Assembly: GCF_003336755.1 (NCBI RefSeq) | Contig: NZ_QMDI01000002.1 | Coordinates: 806,001-870,000, forward strand | DNA length: 64,000 nucleotides | Direction of reading: 5' to 3' | Origin: Elioraea thermophila (ex Habib et al. 2022) | GTDB taxonomy: Bacteria; Pseudomonadota; Alphaproteobacteria; Acetobacterales; Acetobacteraceae | Shown here: positions 53,964 through 62,655 of the stretch, piece by piece | Layout: each line of letters begins with the position of its first letter | How positions within the stretch are numbered: position 1 is the first letter of the stretch | Notes under the pieces: generated by a model | The model's input: only the letters and a program-made list of their open reading frames with translations | What the model was told of the DNA's origin: nothing | Databases searched by the model: none | Made by a program: the position numbers and the translations under genes

Positions 53964-55111
53964 ACCGTGCGCGCCGAACCCAGGATCGCCGTCACCTGCG
54001 ACGACAGCGTACCGCCATTGCCGTGCACCAGCGCCACGTCGCAGGGCCGCACCTGCCGTTCCCCCGCCTCGCCGCGCAGCTGCGTCACCGCCTCGACGAT
54101 CAGGAACATGCCGTACATGCCGGGATGAACGCAGGAGAGGCCGCCGCCGTTGGTGTTGACCGCGAGCTTGCCGCCCGGCGCGATCGCGCCGCCCTGCACG
54201 AAGCGCCCGCCCTCGCCCTTCGGACAGAAGCCGAGATCCTCGAGGAACAGGATCGTGTTGATGGTGAAGGCGTCGTACAGCATGGCGAGGTTCACCTCGC
54301 CGATCGAGACCCCGGCGTGGGCGAGCGCACGCGGCCCCGACTCGGCGGCGGCGGTGATGGTGAGATCCGGCATCGCGCTGATCGCGCGGTGCCACTGCGC
54401 TCCCGCGGCACCGAGATAGTAGACGGGCGGCTTGCGCAGGTCCTTCGCGCGATCGGCCCGCGTCAACACGCAAGCGGCCGCCCCGTCCGTCACCAGGCAG
54501 CAATCGAGCACGGTGAGCGGATCCGACACCATGCGCGAGGCGAGCACGTCCGCGATGGTGAGCGGGCCCTTGGCGAAGGCCTGCGGGTTGAGGTTGGCCC
54601 AGGCGCGCGCGGCGACCGCCACCTCGGCCAGCATCTCGCGCGTGGTGCCGTAGACGTGCATGTGGCGCGAGGCGGCGAGCGCGTAGGCGGTGAGCGGCAC
54701 GCGCGGCCTGTACGGCGCCTCCCACGCGTAGGGTTCCGAGAACGAGACGAACTTGCCGCCCGCCGTGCGCTGGTTCGACCCGTAGGCGATCAGCGCGACA
54801 TCGCAGAAGCCGGCTTCGAGCGCGATCGCCGCGTGCAAGAGATGGGCCTCGAAGGAGGAACCGCCGACATTCGTGCCGTCGAAGAAGCGCGGACGGATGC
54901 CGAGGTATTCGCCGACCGAGAGGGTCGGAAAGGCGTGCACCGAGGTCGCGGTGAACAGCCCATCGACCTCGGCGAGGCTGAGACCCGCGTCGTCGAGGGC
55001 GGCGAGAGCCGCTTCGGCGAGCAGTTCGATCGCGGAGCGGCCGGGTGCTTCGCCCATGCCAGCGGTGCCGATGCCGACCACCGCCACCTTGCCCCTCAGC
55101 GCGCGTGCCAT
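53960..55111 (-). CDS. Thiolase-fold protein lacking the nucleophilic cysteine (Ltp2-like)
   Basis: A 383-residue protein of the SCP2/DitF thiolase-like group. Instead of the thiolase Cys, the active-site segment reads TNVGGSSFEAHLL (near residue 82), so thiolytic cleavage by the classical route is impossible. The Tyr-containing LYDAFTINTILFLEDLGF and the C-terminal LVHGNGGTLSSQ are retained. In Ltp2-type enzymes of bacterial steroid degradation, such Cys-free proteins act as retro-aldolases together with a DUF35 partner, and a DUF35 gene is directly upstream (57 bp). Substrate unknown. The stop overlaps the acyl-CoA synthetase GTG by 4 bp. Confidence 0.86.
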   Translation of the reverse strand: MARALRGKVAVVGIGTAGMGEAPGRSAIELLAEAALAALDDAGLSLAEVDGLFTATSVHAFPTLSVGEYLGIRPRFFDGTNVGGSSFEAHLLHAAIALEAGFCDVALIAYGSNQRTAGGKFVSFSEPYAWEAPYRPRVPLTAYALAASRHMHVYGTTREMLAEVAVAARAWANLNPQAFAKGPLTIADVLASRMVSDPLTVLDCCLVTDGAAACVLTRADRAKDLRKPPVYYLGAAGAQWHRAISAMPDLTITAAAESGPRALAHAGVSIGEVNLAMLYDAFTINTILFLEDLGFCPKGEGGRFVQGGAIAPGGKLAVNTNGGGLSCVHPGMYGMFLIVEAVTQLRGEAGERQVRPCDVALVHGNGGTLSSQVTAILGSARTV

Positions 55112-55168
55112 GCCTGCCCCTTTCGCAACTGGAATGATTTTGGAACGCTACCCTGAGAGAACGACCCC

Positions 55169-55555
55169 TCAGGCGGGGTCGAACACCACCTGTGGCGCGC
55201 CATCGATCGTCGCGATGCGCGCCTTCACCCGCATGCCGATCCGCACCTCGGTGGGGGGGATGCCCTCCACGCGGCTCATCATCCGCACCCCCTCATCGAG
55301 GTCGATCAGCGCGATGTTGTAGTCGGCCGACGAACCATCCGGGTTCGGCCGCTGGCGGGTGACGGTGGTGGCGTAGACCGTGCCGAGGCCGGAGGCCTCG
55401 ACCCACTCGAGGTCGCGCTCGCCGCTTCCGGGGACGGCGATGCGGGGGAAGAAGACGTAGCGGCCCGTCGTGCGGCTCCGCTGCAGCATCAGCCGGCCCT
55501 CCGCCAGGAAGGCGCGAAACTGGGCCTCGGGCCCCGGGCTTGGCTCCGTCGTCAT
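55169..55555 (-). CDS. DUF35 OB-fold protein without zinc-ribbon cysteines
   Basis: A 128-residue DUF35-family protein. These are usually a rubredoxin-like zinc ribbon (C-x2-C ... C-x2-C) plus an OB fold, and bind a thiolase-like partner. The N-terminal FRAFLAEGRLMLQRS and LEWVEASGLGTVY regions match the family, but all four cysteines are absent (RSRTTGRY and RIAVPGSG fill their places). The OB-fold half (TVTRQRPNPDG to the C terminus) is intact. Start at 55555 (MTTEPSP). It is the first gene of the long minus-strand run, with 81 bp before it to the next gene. Confidence 0.82.
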   Translation of the reverse strand: MTTEPSPGPEAQFRAFLAEGRLMLQRSRTTGRYVFFPRIAVPGSGERDLEWVEASGLGTVYATTVTRQRPNPDGSSADYNIALIDLDEGVRMMSRVEGIPPTEVRIGMRVKARIATIDGAPQVVFDPA

Positions 55556-55636
55556 GCGCTGCCTTTCGTCTCCCTCCGTCGGCGCGAGGATGGCGCGACG
55601 CCGCGGCCTCGGCAACGGGGCGAGTCGGCGCGCGGG

Positions 55637-56776
55637 TCAGCCTTGCGCGTCGGGGGCGAGGGCGACGCAGGTCTGGCCGCGGCGGGCGAGCGCGCGGCAG
55701 GCGGCGACGGCCGCGTCCTGCGAAAGACCGGCCAGGCGGGCGCGCACCAGCGTGCCGGAGGAGGTGCGGACCGGCGCGGTGACCGCCCGGGCACGGCCCA
55801 GCACGTCCGGTGCCGCACGGCGGGCGTCCTCGATCGCGGCGCGGGCGACGGTGTCACGCTGGAAGGCGCCGACCTGGATCGCCCAACCGCCTTGCAGGGT
55901 GTTGGGCCGGCCAGCCGAGGCGGCAGGGGCGGCAACCGCTTGCGAGACGAGCCGGAAGCCACCGGAGGCGGGCGCAGGCGCAGGGGCGGCGGCGAGCACG
56001 ATGGCGGGCGGGATTGGCGGACGCGGTGCCGCCTGCGCCACCACCGGCTCGCGCACCGGGGCGGTGACGGGAGCAGGCGCGCGCGCGGGCGGTGCGGGCG
56101 GAGTCGGCGCCGACCAGGCGAGCTGGGTCGGGCGACCCGCGGGGCGACGGCGCCCGGGCGGAATGGTCTCGGGAATGGCGGCGATGCGGTACACCTCGGG
56201 CGGGGCCGGGTTGCGCGGGCTCGCGTGCCGGATTCGCGGCGCGATGGCGGCGACGTAGCGGCGCGTCTCGTCCGGCAGGCCACGCTGGCCGGCGAGGTAG
56301 CGTTCGAAGGTGCCGGGGCCAGCGTTGTAGGCGGCGAGCATGCCAGGCCGGCCGAAGCGGTCGTACATCTCACGCAAATAGGCGGCACCGGCGAGGATGT
56401 TGTCGCGCGGATGGAACGGATCGTCGCCAAGCCCGTGGTTGCGACGGAGTTCCTCGTAGGTCGCCGGCATCACTTGCATCAGCCCCATCGCGCCGGCAGG
56501 CGAGATCGCATCCCAGCGCCCGCCCGACTCGACCCGCATCACCTCGCGGATCCACACCTCCGGGACGTCGAAGCGTTCGGCGGCCTCGCGGATGTAGGGG
56601 CCCCAGGGGTCGTGCGGGGGGCCGGGCGGTTCGTAGCTGCGGATCGGTTGATGGGTCGTGCGCACCGGCGGCGGCTGCGAGGCGCAGGCGGCGGCGAGCA
56701 GAAGGGCGAAGAGGCCGGCGAGACGCCAGCCTCCACCCCTCGCCCATCCTGCAGCCGAGCCCTGTTGGTTGCGCAT
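55637..56776 (-). CDS. Lipoprotein lytic transglycosylase with C-terminal SPOR domain
   Basis: A 379-residue protein. The leader ends in a lipobox (LLAAACAS, Cys near 31). A transglycosylase SLT domain follows at about 60-180: the catalytic Glu is in MRVESGGRW, then GAMGLMQVMPATY, GAAYLREMYDRFG and AAYNAGPGTF. A Pro/Ala-rich linker (about 210-300) leads to a SPOR domain (GGWAIQVGAFQRDTVARAA to the end) that binds denuded septal glycan, so it probably acts at division sites. Start at 56776 with GGAGG 10 bp upstream. It is divergent from a small lipoprotein gene. Confidence 0.9.
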   Translation of the reverse strand: MRNQQGSAAGWARGGGWRLAGLFALLLAAACASQPPPVRTTHQPIRSYEPPGPPHDPWGPYIREAAERFDVPEVWIREVMRVESGGRWDAISPAGAMGLMQVMPATYEELRRNHGLGDDPFHPRDNILAGAAYLREMYDRFGRPGMLAAYNAGPGTFERYLAGQRGLPDETRRYVAAIAPRIRHASPRNPAPPEVYRIAAIPETIPPGRRRPAGRPTQLAWSAPTPPAPPARAPAPVTAPVREPVVAQAAPRPPIPPAIVLAAAPAPAPASGGFRLVSQAVAAPAASAGRPNTLQGGWAIQVGAFQRDTVARAAIEDARRAAPDVLGRARAVTAPVRTSSGTLVRARLAGLSQDAAVAACRALARRGQTCVALAPDAQG

Positions 56777-56976
56777 CCGAGGCGATCCTCCAGAACAGAG
56801 AGAGAACATCGCGGCTTGGCGCACGAGCTTCACGCCGCGAGCGAGGAGTGGCCGACAACCTCCTAAGAAATCGTGGCGAAACCGGCAACCGTTGCCGGCG
56901 GCTTCACGGCTTCGGGTCGCATTTCGCCGATCGGGGTGGCAGCATCGCCACACCCGACACCGATGCACCGCCGCCC

Positions 56977-57252
56977 ATGCGTACCGCCATCGCCCTCGTC
57001 CCGCTTCTGCTCGCCGCCTGTGCCACGCCCGCTCCGCCGCCGGCTCCGACGGACCGGGCGGCGCTGGAGGATCGACCGGCGGAACGCACCGGCACGGTCG
57101 CCGTCATCCGCCCGCTCGGCGGGGCGGCGGCGGAGGTGCTGGTGCGCGACGACGCAGGCAGCGTCGTCGCGGTGGTGCTGCGCGACGCCGTCGGTTTCGG
57201 TGTCGGCGACCGCGTCCGCCTCGAGGCGGGCGCGCTGCGCCCCGCGCCCTGA
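56977..57252 (+). CDS. Small putative lipoprotein
   Basis: A 91-residue protein with a short leader and lipobox (LVPLLLAACATP, Cys near 15), a Pro-rich spacer, and a beta-rich C-terminal part (TVAVIRPLGGAAAEVLVRDD then GVGDRVRLEAGALR) resembling an SH3-like or glycine-zipper-free OB fold. Unrecognised. No clear ribosome-binding site, so the gene call is moderate. It is divergent from the SPOR transglycosylase and 98 bp before the DegT gene. Confidence 0.5.
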   Translation: MRTAIALVPLLLAACATPAPPPAPTDRAALEDRPAERTGTVAVIRPLGGAAAEVLVRDDAGSVVAVVLRDAVGFGVGDRVRLEAGALRPAP

Positions 57253-57350
57253 GCACGGCAGCATCTGGGCGAAGCCGCCTCGTTCCGGCCACCCGGCGGT
57301 CGTATAGGGGGAGCCGAGCACACCGCCGCGCCGACCGGAGCACGACCGCG

Positions 57351-58505
57351 ATGCCCGAGGGCTCTCCGCCTGCCCCGATCCCGTTCATCGACCTCGACGC
57401 CCAGCGCCGCGCCCTCGGCCCGGCGCTGGAGGAGGCGGTGCTCCGCGTGGTCCGCTCCGGCCGCTACATCCTCGGCCCCGAAGTGGCGGAACTCGAGGCC
57501 GCGCTCGCCCGCTACACCGGCGCCCCCTACGTCGTCAGCTGCGCCAACGGCACCGACGCGCTCGCCCTCGCCCTGATGGCCTGGGAGATCAAGCCCGGCG
57601 ACGCCGTGCTCGTGCCGGCCTTCACCTTCGCCGCCACCGCCGAGGTGGTGGCTTGGCTCGGCGCCACACCGGTGTTCGTCGACGTGCGCGAGGACACCTT
57701 CACCATGGACCCCGAGAGCCTCGCGCGCGGCATCGCCACCGCCCGCCGGCTCGGCCTCGTCCCGCGCGCGGTGATCCCGGTCGACCTGTTCGGCCAGGCG
57801 GCCGATTATGCCGCCATCCTGCCGCTCGCGGCCGCCGAGGGGCTGAAGGTGCTGGTCGATTGCGCGCAAGCCTTCGGCGCAACCTGGCAGGGCCGTCAGG
57901 TGGCGGCGACGGGCGACATGGCGGCGACCAGTTTCTTCCCCGCCAAGCCCTTGGGCTGCTACGGCGACGGTGGCGCGGTGTTCTGCCACGACCGCGAGAC
58001 GCTGGAGACGCTGTTGTCGCTGCGCGTGCATGGCCAGCACCTGGAGGACAAGTACGAGAACGTGCGCATCGGCATGAACGGTCGTCTGGACACCATCCAG
58101 GCGGCCGTGCTGCTGGCGAAGCTCGCCGTCTTCGATGCCGAGTGCGCCGCCCGCGACCGCATCGCCGCCCGCTACGCCGCCGCCCTCGCCGACGTCGCCA
58201 TCGTCCCCCGCGTCGCTCCCGGGAACCGCTCGGTGTGGGCGCAGTACACGCTCCGCGTGCCGGGACGGGACCGCGAGGCCATCCTGACCAGGCTTCGGGC
58301 CGAAGGCATCCCGACCGCCATCTACTATCCGAAACCGCTGAACCGGCAGCGCGCCTACGCGCACTGCCCCGTGGCGGAGGGTGGCGTGCCGGTGTCGGAG
58401 CGGCTTTCTGGCGAGGTGTTCTCGATCCCCTTCCACCCCTACCTGGACGAGGCGACGCAGGATCGCATCGTCGCCGCCGTGCGGGCCGCCATCGCCGCCG
58501 CCTGA
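57351..58505 (+). CDS. DegT/DnrJ/EryC1/StrS family aminotransferase
   Basis: A 384-residue PLP-dependent sugar aminotransferase. Seen are the cofactor-binding CANGTDALALAL (near 63-74), PAFTFAATAEVV, DCAQAFGA, the internal-aldimine lysine in FFPAKPLGCYGDGGAV (near 203), and the RIGMNGRLDTIQAAVL stretch. It normally makes an amino sugar for O-antigen, capsule or a glycosylated metabolite. No other sugar-nucleotide gene is adjacent, so it may serve a distant locus. It starts at ATG 57351, the only start before the PFIDLDAQRRAL motif. Confidence 0.9.
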   Translation: MPEGSPPAPIPFIDLDAQRRALGPALEEAVLRVVRSGRYILGPEVAELEAALARYTGAPYVVSCANGTDALALALMAWEIKPGDAVLVPAFTFAATAEVVAWLGATPVFVDVREDTFTMDPESLARGIATARRLGLVPRAVIPVDLFGQAADYAAILPLAAAEGLKVLVDCAQAFGATWQGRQVAATGDMAATSFFPAKPLGCYGDGGAVFCHDRETLETLLSLRVHGQHLEDKYENVRIGMNGRLDTIQAAVLLAKLAVFDAECAARDRIAARYAAALADVAIVPRVAPGNRSVWAQYTLRVPGRDREAILTRLRAEGIPTAIYYPKPLNRQRAYAHCPVAEGGVPVSERLSGEVFSIPFHPYLDEATQDRIVAAVRAAIAAA

Positions 58506-58550
58506 GACAGATGGGTTTCGTCGCGGTAGCGTGACGGACCGTCGCGTGGC

Positions 58551-59519
58551 ATGCTCGCGGGCATGGCATACAGAGGTAGGCCGCCCGCCGAGGGCATGGT
58601 CTGCCCCCCGCCGCGGGGGCTCACCCCTGCCGGGCTGCTCGCCTTGCTCGGCCTCGGCGATCGTGGCGCGGCCCTGCGTCGTCGCTTGGCCGAGGCGCTC
58701 GCCGCGCTCGACCCGCAGCACTTCCCGGCCGCCGACGAGACAGCGTCCGCCTTCAGCGAGCGGCTCCTCGCCCTGGTCGGGGAGGAGGCGGGTCTTGCCC
58801 TCTTCGTCCGCGCCGCCGCCCTGGTCGAGGCCGATGTCGCGCCGGCCGAGCGGAGGCTCGATCTGGACGCCGCCATTCGCCGCCGGGCGCTTGCGGTGTT
58901 GCAGGAGGCGGCCCCAGCCCGCGCCGCTGCTCTGCGCCCCCGCCACAGCCCCTCCCCGCTCGACCTCGTGGAAGCCTGCATTGAGGCTGCGCTGTGGAGC
59001 GAGGCCGCCCTTCTGCTCTGGCGCCTCGCCGCCGCACCCGAAACCATGGAACTGGCCGCCGATCTCGCCGCCCGTCACCCGCCGCTCGCCGAAGCGTTGC
59101 CCGACCTTGCTGCCCGCGCCGCCCCCCAAGCCCTGGGGCCGGCGGCCTCACGCCGGCGTCTGCTGCGCCTGATGGGGTTCGCCGAGGACGAGGCGGGGCC
59201 CATCCTTCCACCCGCCGCCGCCCTTGCGCCACGGATCGAGGCGTTGGGCAGCGAACGCCTCGCCCTGCTGCCGCCCGATTGGCGCGACCGGCTCGCCGGG
59301 CTCTCCCCCGAGGCCGGCGAGGCGCTCGCCCAGGCGCTGTCCGCCTATGAGCGGGCGACCCTCGCCTGGGAAGCGAAGGAGACCGCGTTGCGCGAAGCGG
59401 CGCTGGCGGAGACGCTCGACCTGATCGCGATCGAGGCCGCGCTGGCGGAGGCCCGTCGGGCGGCGGAGGCGCGCGAGGAGTCGTGGCGGGAGGTGCTGGC
59501 CCGGCTCGGGGCCGCGTGA
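58551..59519 (+). CDS. Unrecognised helical protein
   Basis: A 322-residue soluble, strongly Ala/Leu/Glu/Arg-rich protein predicted to be almost all alpha-helical. A middle part resembles helical-repeat (HEAT-like) packing, as in the LVEACIEAALWSEAALLLWRLAAAPE stretch region. The C-terminal 60 residues could form a coiled coil. No signal peptide, cofactor motif or known domain was recognised. An internal ATG at 58563 is an alternative start. It ends 9 bp before the convergent cytochrome c stop. Confidence 0.6.
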   Translation: MLAGMAYRGRPPAEGMVCPPPRGLTPAGLLALLGLGDRGAALRRRLAEALAALDPQHFPAADETASAFSERLLALVGEEAGLALFVRAAALVEADVAPAERRLDLDAAIRRRALAVLQEAAPARAAALRPRHSPSPLDLVEACIEAALWSEAALLLWRLAAAPETMELAADLAARHPPLAEALPDLAARAAPQALGPAASRRRLLRLMGFAEDEAGPILPPAAALAPRIEALGSERLALLPPDWRDRLAGLSPEAGEALAQALSAYERATLAWEAKETALREAALAETLDLIAIEAALAEARRAAEAREESWREVLARLGAA

Positions 59520-59528
59520 GGCCTCTCC

Positions 59529-60074
59529 TCAGGGAAGGGGTTTCGGATCCGTATCGAGCGAACGGAGGAAGGCGATCAGGTCCGCCCTCTGCTGCGCCGA
59601 GGCGAGCCCGTTGAACGCCATCCGCGTGCCCGGCGCGTAGGCGCGCGGTGCGGCGATGAAGCGGTTGAGCTCCTCGAAGCCCCACGGCGTGCCGCGCATG
59701 CCTAGAAGCGCCTGCGAGTAGTTGAAGCCATCCACATGCGCATGATCCGCGCCGACGATGCCCCACAGATTGGGCCCCACCCCGTGCCGCCCACCCTGAT
59801 CGAAGGAGTGGCAGGAGGCGCACTGCCGGCGCGCGATCGCCGCCCCGTTTTCGGCATTGGCGGCGGCGAGCAGCGGCGCGATCGGCTCGATGGTCGGCAC
59901 CGCGGGCGCCGCCGCCTGCGCCGGCGCCTCCCGCCGTGTGGTGTCGATCGCCAGCACGCTCTTCTCCAGCCGCTTCGGATGCACCAGGAGCTCGCCGATG
60001 AAGCCGCTGATCATGAACACGAACAGCGCCGTCAGCACCGCGGCGGCGATCTTGTTCAGCTCGAAGGAGTTCAT
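59529..60074 (-). CDS. Membrane-anchored cytochrome c (CycM/c552-like)
   Basis: A 181-residue class I cytochrome c. An uncleaved N-terminal helix (residues 8-30, KIAAAVLTALFVFMISGFIGELL) anchors it, followed by a Pro/Ala-rich linker. The haem motif CASCH lies near residue 84-88 in QCASCHSFDQGG, GPNLWG follows, and the Met ligand is in PGTRMAFNG. The family (CycM) shuttles electrons from bc1 to oxidases or reaction centres. It lies 450 bp downstream of pufC, separated by a small plus-strand gene, so it is a candidate electron donor to the PufC tetraheme subunit. Confidence 0.88.
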   Translation of the reverse strand: MNSFELNKIAAAVLTALFVFMISGFIGELLVHPKRLEKSVLAIDTTRREAPAQAAAPAVPTIEPIAPLLAAANAENGAAIARRQCASCHSFDQGGRHGVGPNLWGIVGADHAHVDGFNYSQALLGMRGTPWGFEELNRFIAAPRAYAPGTRMAFNGLASAQQRADLIAFLRSLDTDPKPLP

Positions 60075-60212
60075 GGCGGCGAGAGCCCTCCTGTTCGACC
60101 CAGCGCGCCGGCTGCCTAGACCATCGCTTCCGCCTCATCAACCCGGGGCGGAAGCCGGTCTCTCCGCCGACGCGGCGTTGCCGAGGAACGGCAGCACGGA
60201 CAAGCCGTGGGC

Positions 60213-60464
60213 ATGAGCACGCTGCTTGCCGACCCGCGGCTGATCGACGCGATCCTCGGCTGCCTCGCTCTCGAGGCGATCGTTCTCTTATGGCAACGTC
60301 GATGGCGGCTGATGCCGATGCTCGTCTCCGGCACTGCGCTGCTGGTGGCACTCCGCGCCGCGCTGGCGGGCGGGGGCGGCGCGGCGATCGGTGCTGCCCT
60401 CGCGGTCGCCGGTATCGCGCACGCGGTCGACCTTTGGCTTCGGCTGCAGGACCGAGCTGGCTGA
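60213..60464 (+). CDS. Small putative membrane protein downstream of pufC
   Basis: An 83-residue hydrophobic protein with two to three predicted membrane segments (DAILGCLALEAIVLLW, LMPMLVSGTALLVALRA, and IGAALAVAGIAHAVDL). I do not recognise it. A GTG two codons upstream could be the start. It is convergent with pufC across the terminator hairpin and divergent from the cytochrome c gene by 138 bp. Location suggests photosynthesis or electron transport, but nothing in the sequence proves that. Confidence 0.5.
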   Translation: MSTLLADPRLIDAILGCLALEAIVLLWQRRWRLMPMLVSGTALLVALRAALAGGGGAAIGAALAVAGIAHAVDLWLRLQDRAG

Positions 60465-60472
60465 ACAAAGAG

Positions 60473-60497
60473 CGGGGGTGCGCCAAGCGCACCCCCG
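60473..60497 (-). terminator. Terminator at the end of the puf operon
   Basis: An 11-bp perfect stem (CGGGGGTGCGC / GCGCACCCCCG) with a 3-nt CAA loop, 27 bp past the pufC stop. On the minus strand it is followed by CTCTTTGTTC, a T-rich tail. On the plus strand no such tail follows, so it is directional for puf. Confidence 0.78.
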
Positions 60498-60523
60498 GAG
60501 ACGGTGCGGGAGACGTCGGATGA

Positions 60524-61651
60524 TCAGCGCATCGCCGCGCGCAGCGGCACGGGTGAGAGGCTGACTGCGTTCAGTTCCGGATAGTCGGCCAACATCTGCG
60601 CGCCCAACATGGGCTTGTGCGCGCCCTGGTGGCAGGTCATGCAATTGATCTTCAGCGCGTCGCCCATCGGGCCGAGCCGCGCGAGAGCGGCCGCCGCACC
60701 CGCCTCGGGCGGGCCCTTCGGGTTCTCGCGCCAGAGCGGGGTGAGCGGTTCGATCCAGTCGTTGTTCATCGCCCGCGTCATGTAGATGCCGTGCCAGGCG
60801 GTGACGCGTTGCGGCGTCGACCCCTCCCATTTCCCGAAGTTCTGCGAGTTGTGGCAGAAGGTGCAGTTCGCGCCCGTCGCCGCCGAGAAGTGGAACATCA
60901 GCGCGTAGGTCCACTCGGCTTGCTTGATCGACATCCGGTTGTCGCCGAGCGACATCGGGGTCCAGGTGGTGGTGACGCGGATCTGCTTGTCCTCGAGCAG
61001 GAAGGGCGTGAACGGATCGGTCGGCAGCGAGGACAGGCCCGCCGCGGTGGAGACGGTGTTCTGCCCAGCCGCGGTGGCCATCAGCCCCCGTGTGCGCCGC
61101 TCCGCCTGCGGCGTTTCCGTCGCCCAGACATAGGCCGGCACCGGCTGGCCGCGATGGCAGGTCCAGCAGGTGACGCCCGTCTGGCCGACATGCGCCTGCC
61201 AGGATTCGTTGATGACCTTGGTCATCTGCAACATCTTGCGCGCGACGACCTTGGTGTAGACGGAATCGTCGGCCAGGTTCTCCGGGTTGTGGCAGTAGTT
61301 GCAGCCCTGCTGCGGCGACACCCAGGCGGTGAGCGCGTTCATCAGCCGCAGGAACTCGGCCGAGTCGAGATCGCCCAGCACCTGCACGTTCTGGTAGGCC
61401 TCGCGCGAGGGGATTCCCGACTTGTCGACCTCCTCTTCCTTCGGCGGCACCGCGTGTCGGGGGAGTTCGCGCACCACCGTGCGCGGGTTGTAGACGAGCT
61501 CCATCGCGGTGCCGCGCGGGCCCCACTGGATGGCGATGACCGGGGGCCGCTCGAAGGTGGAGGCGAGGTAGAACGCCGCCGCCACCCCGAGCACCGCGGT
61601 CGCCGTCCAGCCAACCGTGGAGACGAGATCGAAGTCCTTTTTCTTGCTCAT
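60524..61651 (-). CDS. pufC: Photosynthetic reaction centre tetraheme cytochrome c subunit
   Basis: PufC (375 residues) is the periplasmic subunit that re-reduces the oxidised special pair. The four c-haem motifs are CNYCH, CWTCH, CTFCH and CMTCH, each preceded by a Met-containing helix as in the family. The N terminus has a hydrophobic helix (residues 12-30, STVGWTATAVLGVAAAFYLA) with no lipobox Cys, so it is probably a membrane anchor rather than a lipoprotein leader as in Blastochloris viridis. It lies 3 bp after pufM and ends the operon. Confidence 0.96.
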   Translation of the reverse strand: MSKKKDFDLVSTVGWTATAVLGVAAAFYLASTFERPPVIAIQWGPRGTAMELVYNPRTVVRELPRHAVPPKEEEVDKSGIPSREAYQNVQVLGDLDSAEFLRLMNALTAWVSPQQGCNYCHNPENLADDSVYTKVVARKMLQMTKVINESWQAHVGQTGVTCWTCHRGQPVPAYVWATETPQAERRTRGLMATAAGQNTVSTAAGLSSLPTDPFTPFLLEDKQIRVTTTWTPMSLGDNRMSIKQAEWTYALMFHFSAATGANCTFCHNSQNFGKWEGSTPQRVTAWHGIYMTRAMNNDWIEPLTPLWRENPKGPPEAGAAAALARLGPMGDALKINCMTCHQGAHKPMLGAQMLADYPELNAVSLSPVPLRAAMR

Positions 61652-61654
61652 GGC

Positions 61655-62635
61655 CTATCTCCCGGCCGCAAGGAGTGGGTCGGCGATCCCGCCGGGCACG
61701 ACGGGCTCGTACATCGGCGCAAACCCGTGCTTCACCGCCCAGAGGTACCAGTTGTCGACCACGGTGCCCGTGAGCAGGATGCCGATGCCGCCCGTGAGCG
61801 GTGTGAGCACGGCGAACCACCAAGCCCAGCGGTGGATCGACTCCGAGGTGGCGTTGAAGCCCATGCACCAGCGCCAGAACAGCGCGGCGCGCTCATAGGC
61901 CGTGCCGCGATCGATCGTCTGGTCGAGCTCGCGCTCGCCGCCGTAGCGCGACACCGCGAGCACGGTCGCGCCATGCATCGCGAACAGGAGCGTCGAGCCG
62001 TAGAGGAAGACGATCGAGAGGGCGTGGAACGGGTTGTAGAAGAGGTTGCCGTAGCGGATGGAGAACGCCGCGGTCCAGTCGAGGTGCGGGAAGATGCCGA
62101 ACGGCACCGCCTCGCCCCAGGAGCCCATCATCACCGGGCGGATGAAGCCGAGCACGAGGTAGAGCCAGATCGCCGCGGCGAAGGCCCAGGCGACGTGCGT
62201 GCCCATGCCCAGCGCGCGCGCCCGCCGATAGGTGCGCAACCACCACAGCAGGATGGAGGCGGTGAGGAAGAAGCCCGCCATCAGCCACCACCCGCCGTCC
62301 TGCAGGGGTGGGATGCGCAGACCGTAGTGCGGCGGCGGCGGCTCCAGCGCGAGCCAGAAGAACTGGCGGACGAACTGGATCGGATCCCAGTTCACCGAGG
62401 CCCACATGTTGAGCCCGATGATGACGATCGCGATCAGCCCGCACACGATCGAGAGCAGGCCCAGCCGGCCGAGATAGATCGGCCCCAGTTGCGCTTCGCC
62501 GAAGCGGCCGAAGAGGTGGACGAAGGTGCCCTTGCCGAGGCGCGGTTCGTCGCCCGGCGGCAGCGGCACGCCCGGGTTCGGTGCAGGCCCGTGCACCTGC
62601 ACCCGGGTGAAGATGTTCTGGTATTCGAGCGGCAT
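61655..62635 (-). CDS. pufM: Photosynthetic reaction centre M subunit
   Basis: PufM (326 residues) forms the reaction-centre core with PufL and binds half of the bacteriochlorophylls, one bacteriopheophytin, QA and iron. Five transmembrane helices are visible. Ligand residues include the special-pair His in NPFHALSIV, iron ligands His in AMHGATV and SIHRWAWW, and Glu in GGERELDQ. The QA-site Trp is in WRWCMGF. The ATG at 62635 follows GGAGGAGCTC; it starts MPLEYQNIF. Gap to pufL is 20 bp. Confidence 0.96.
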   Translation of the reverse strand: MPLEYQNIFTRVQVHGPAPNPGVPLPPGDEPRLGKGTFVHLFGRFGEAQLGPIYLGRLGLLSIVCGLIAIVIIGLNMWASVNWDPIQFVRQFFWLALEPPPPHYGLRIPPLQDGGWWLMAGFFLTASILLWWLRTYRRARALGMGTHVAWAFAAAIWLYLVLGFIRPVMMGSWGEAVPFGIFPHLDWTAAFSIRYGNLFYNPFHALSIVFLYGSTLLFAMHGATVLAVSRYGGERELDQTIDRGTAYERAALFWRWCMGFNATSESIHRWAWWFAVLTPLTGGIGILLTGTVVDNWYLWAVKHGFAPMYEPVVPGGIADPLLAAGR

Positions 62636-62655
62636 GTGAGGAGCTCCTCCTGCCT

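Noticed and set aside
55152-55173. Short inverted repeat CCTGAG...CTCAGG at the DUF35 stop
   Set aside because: Six bases with a 10-nt loop in GC-rich DNA is expected by chance, and the downstream gene is only 57 bp away in the same run.
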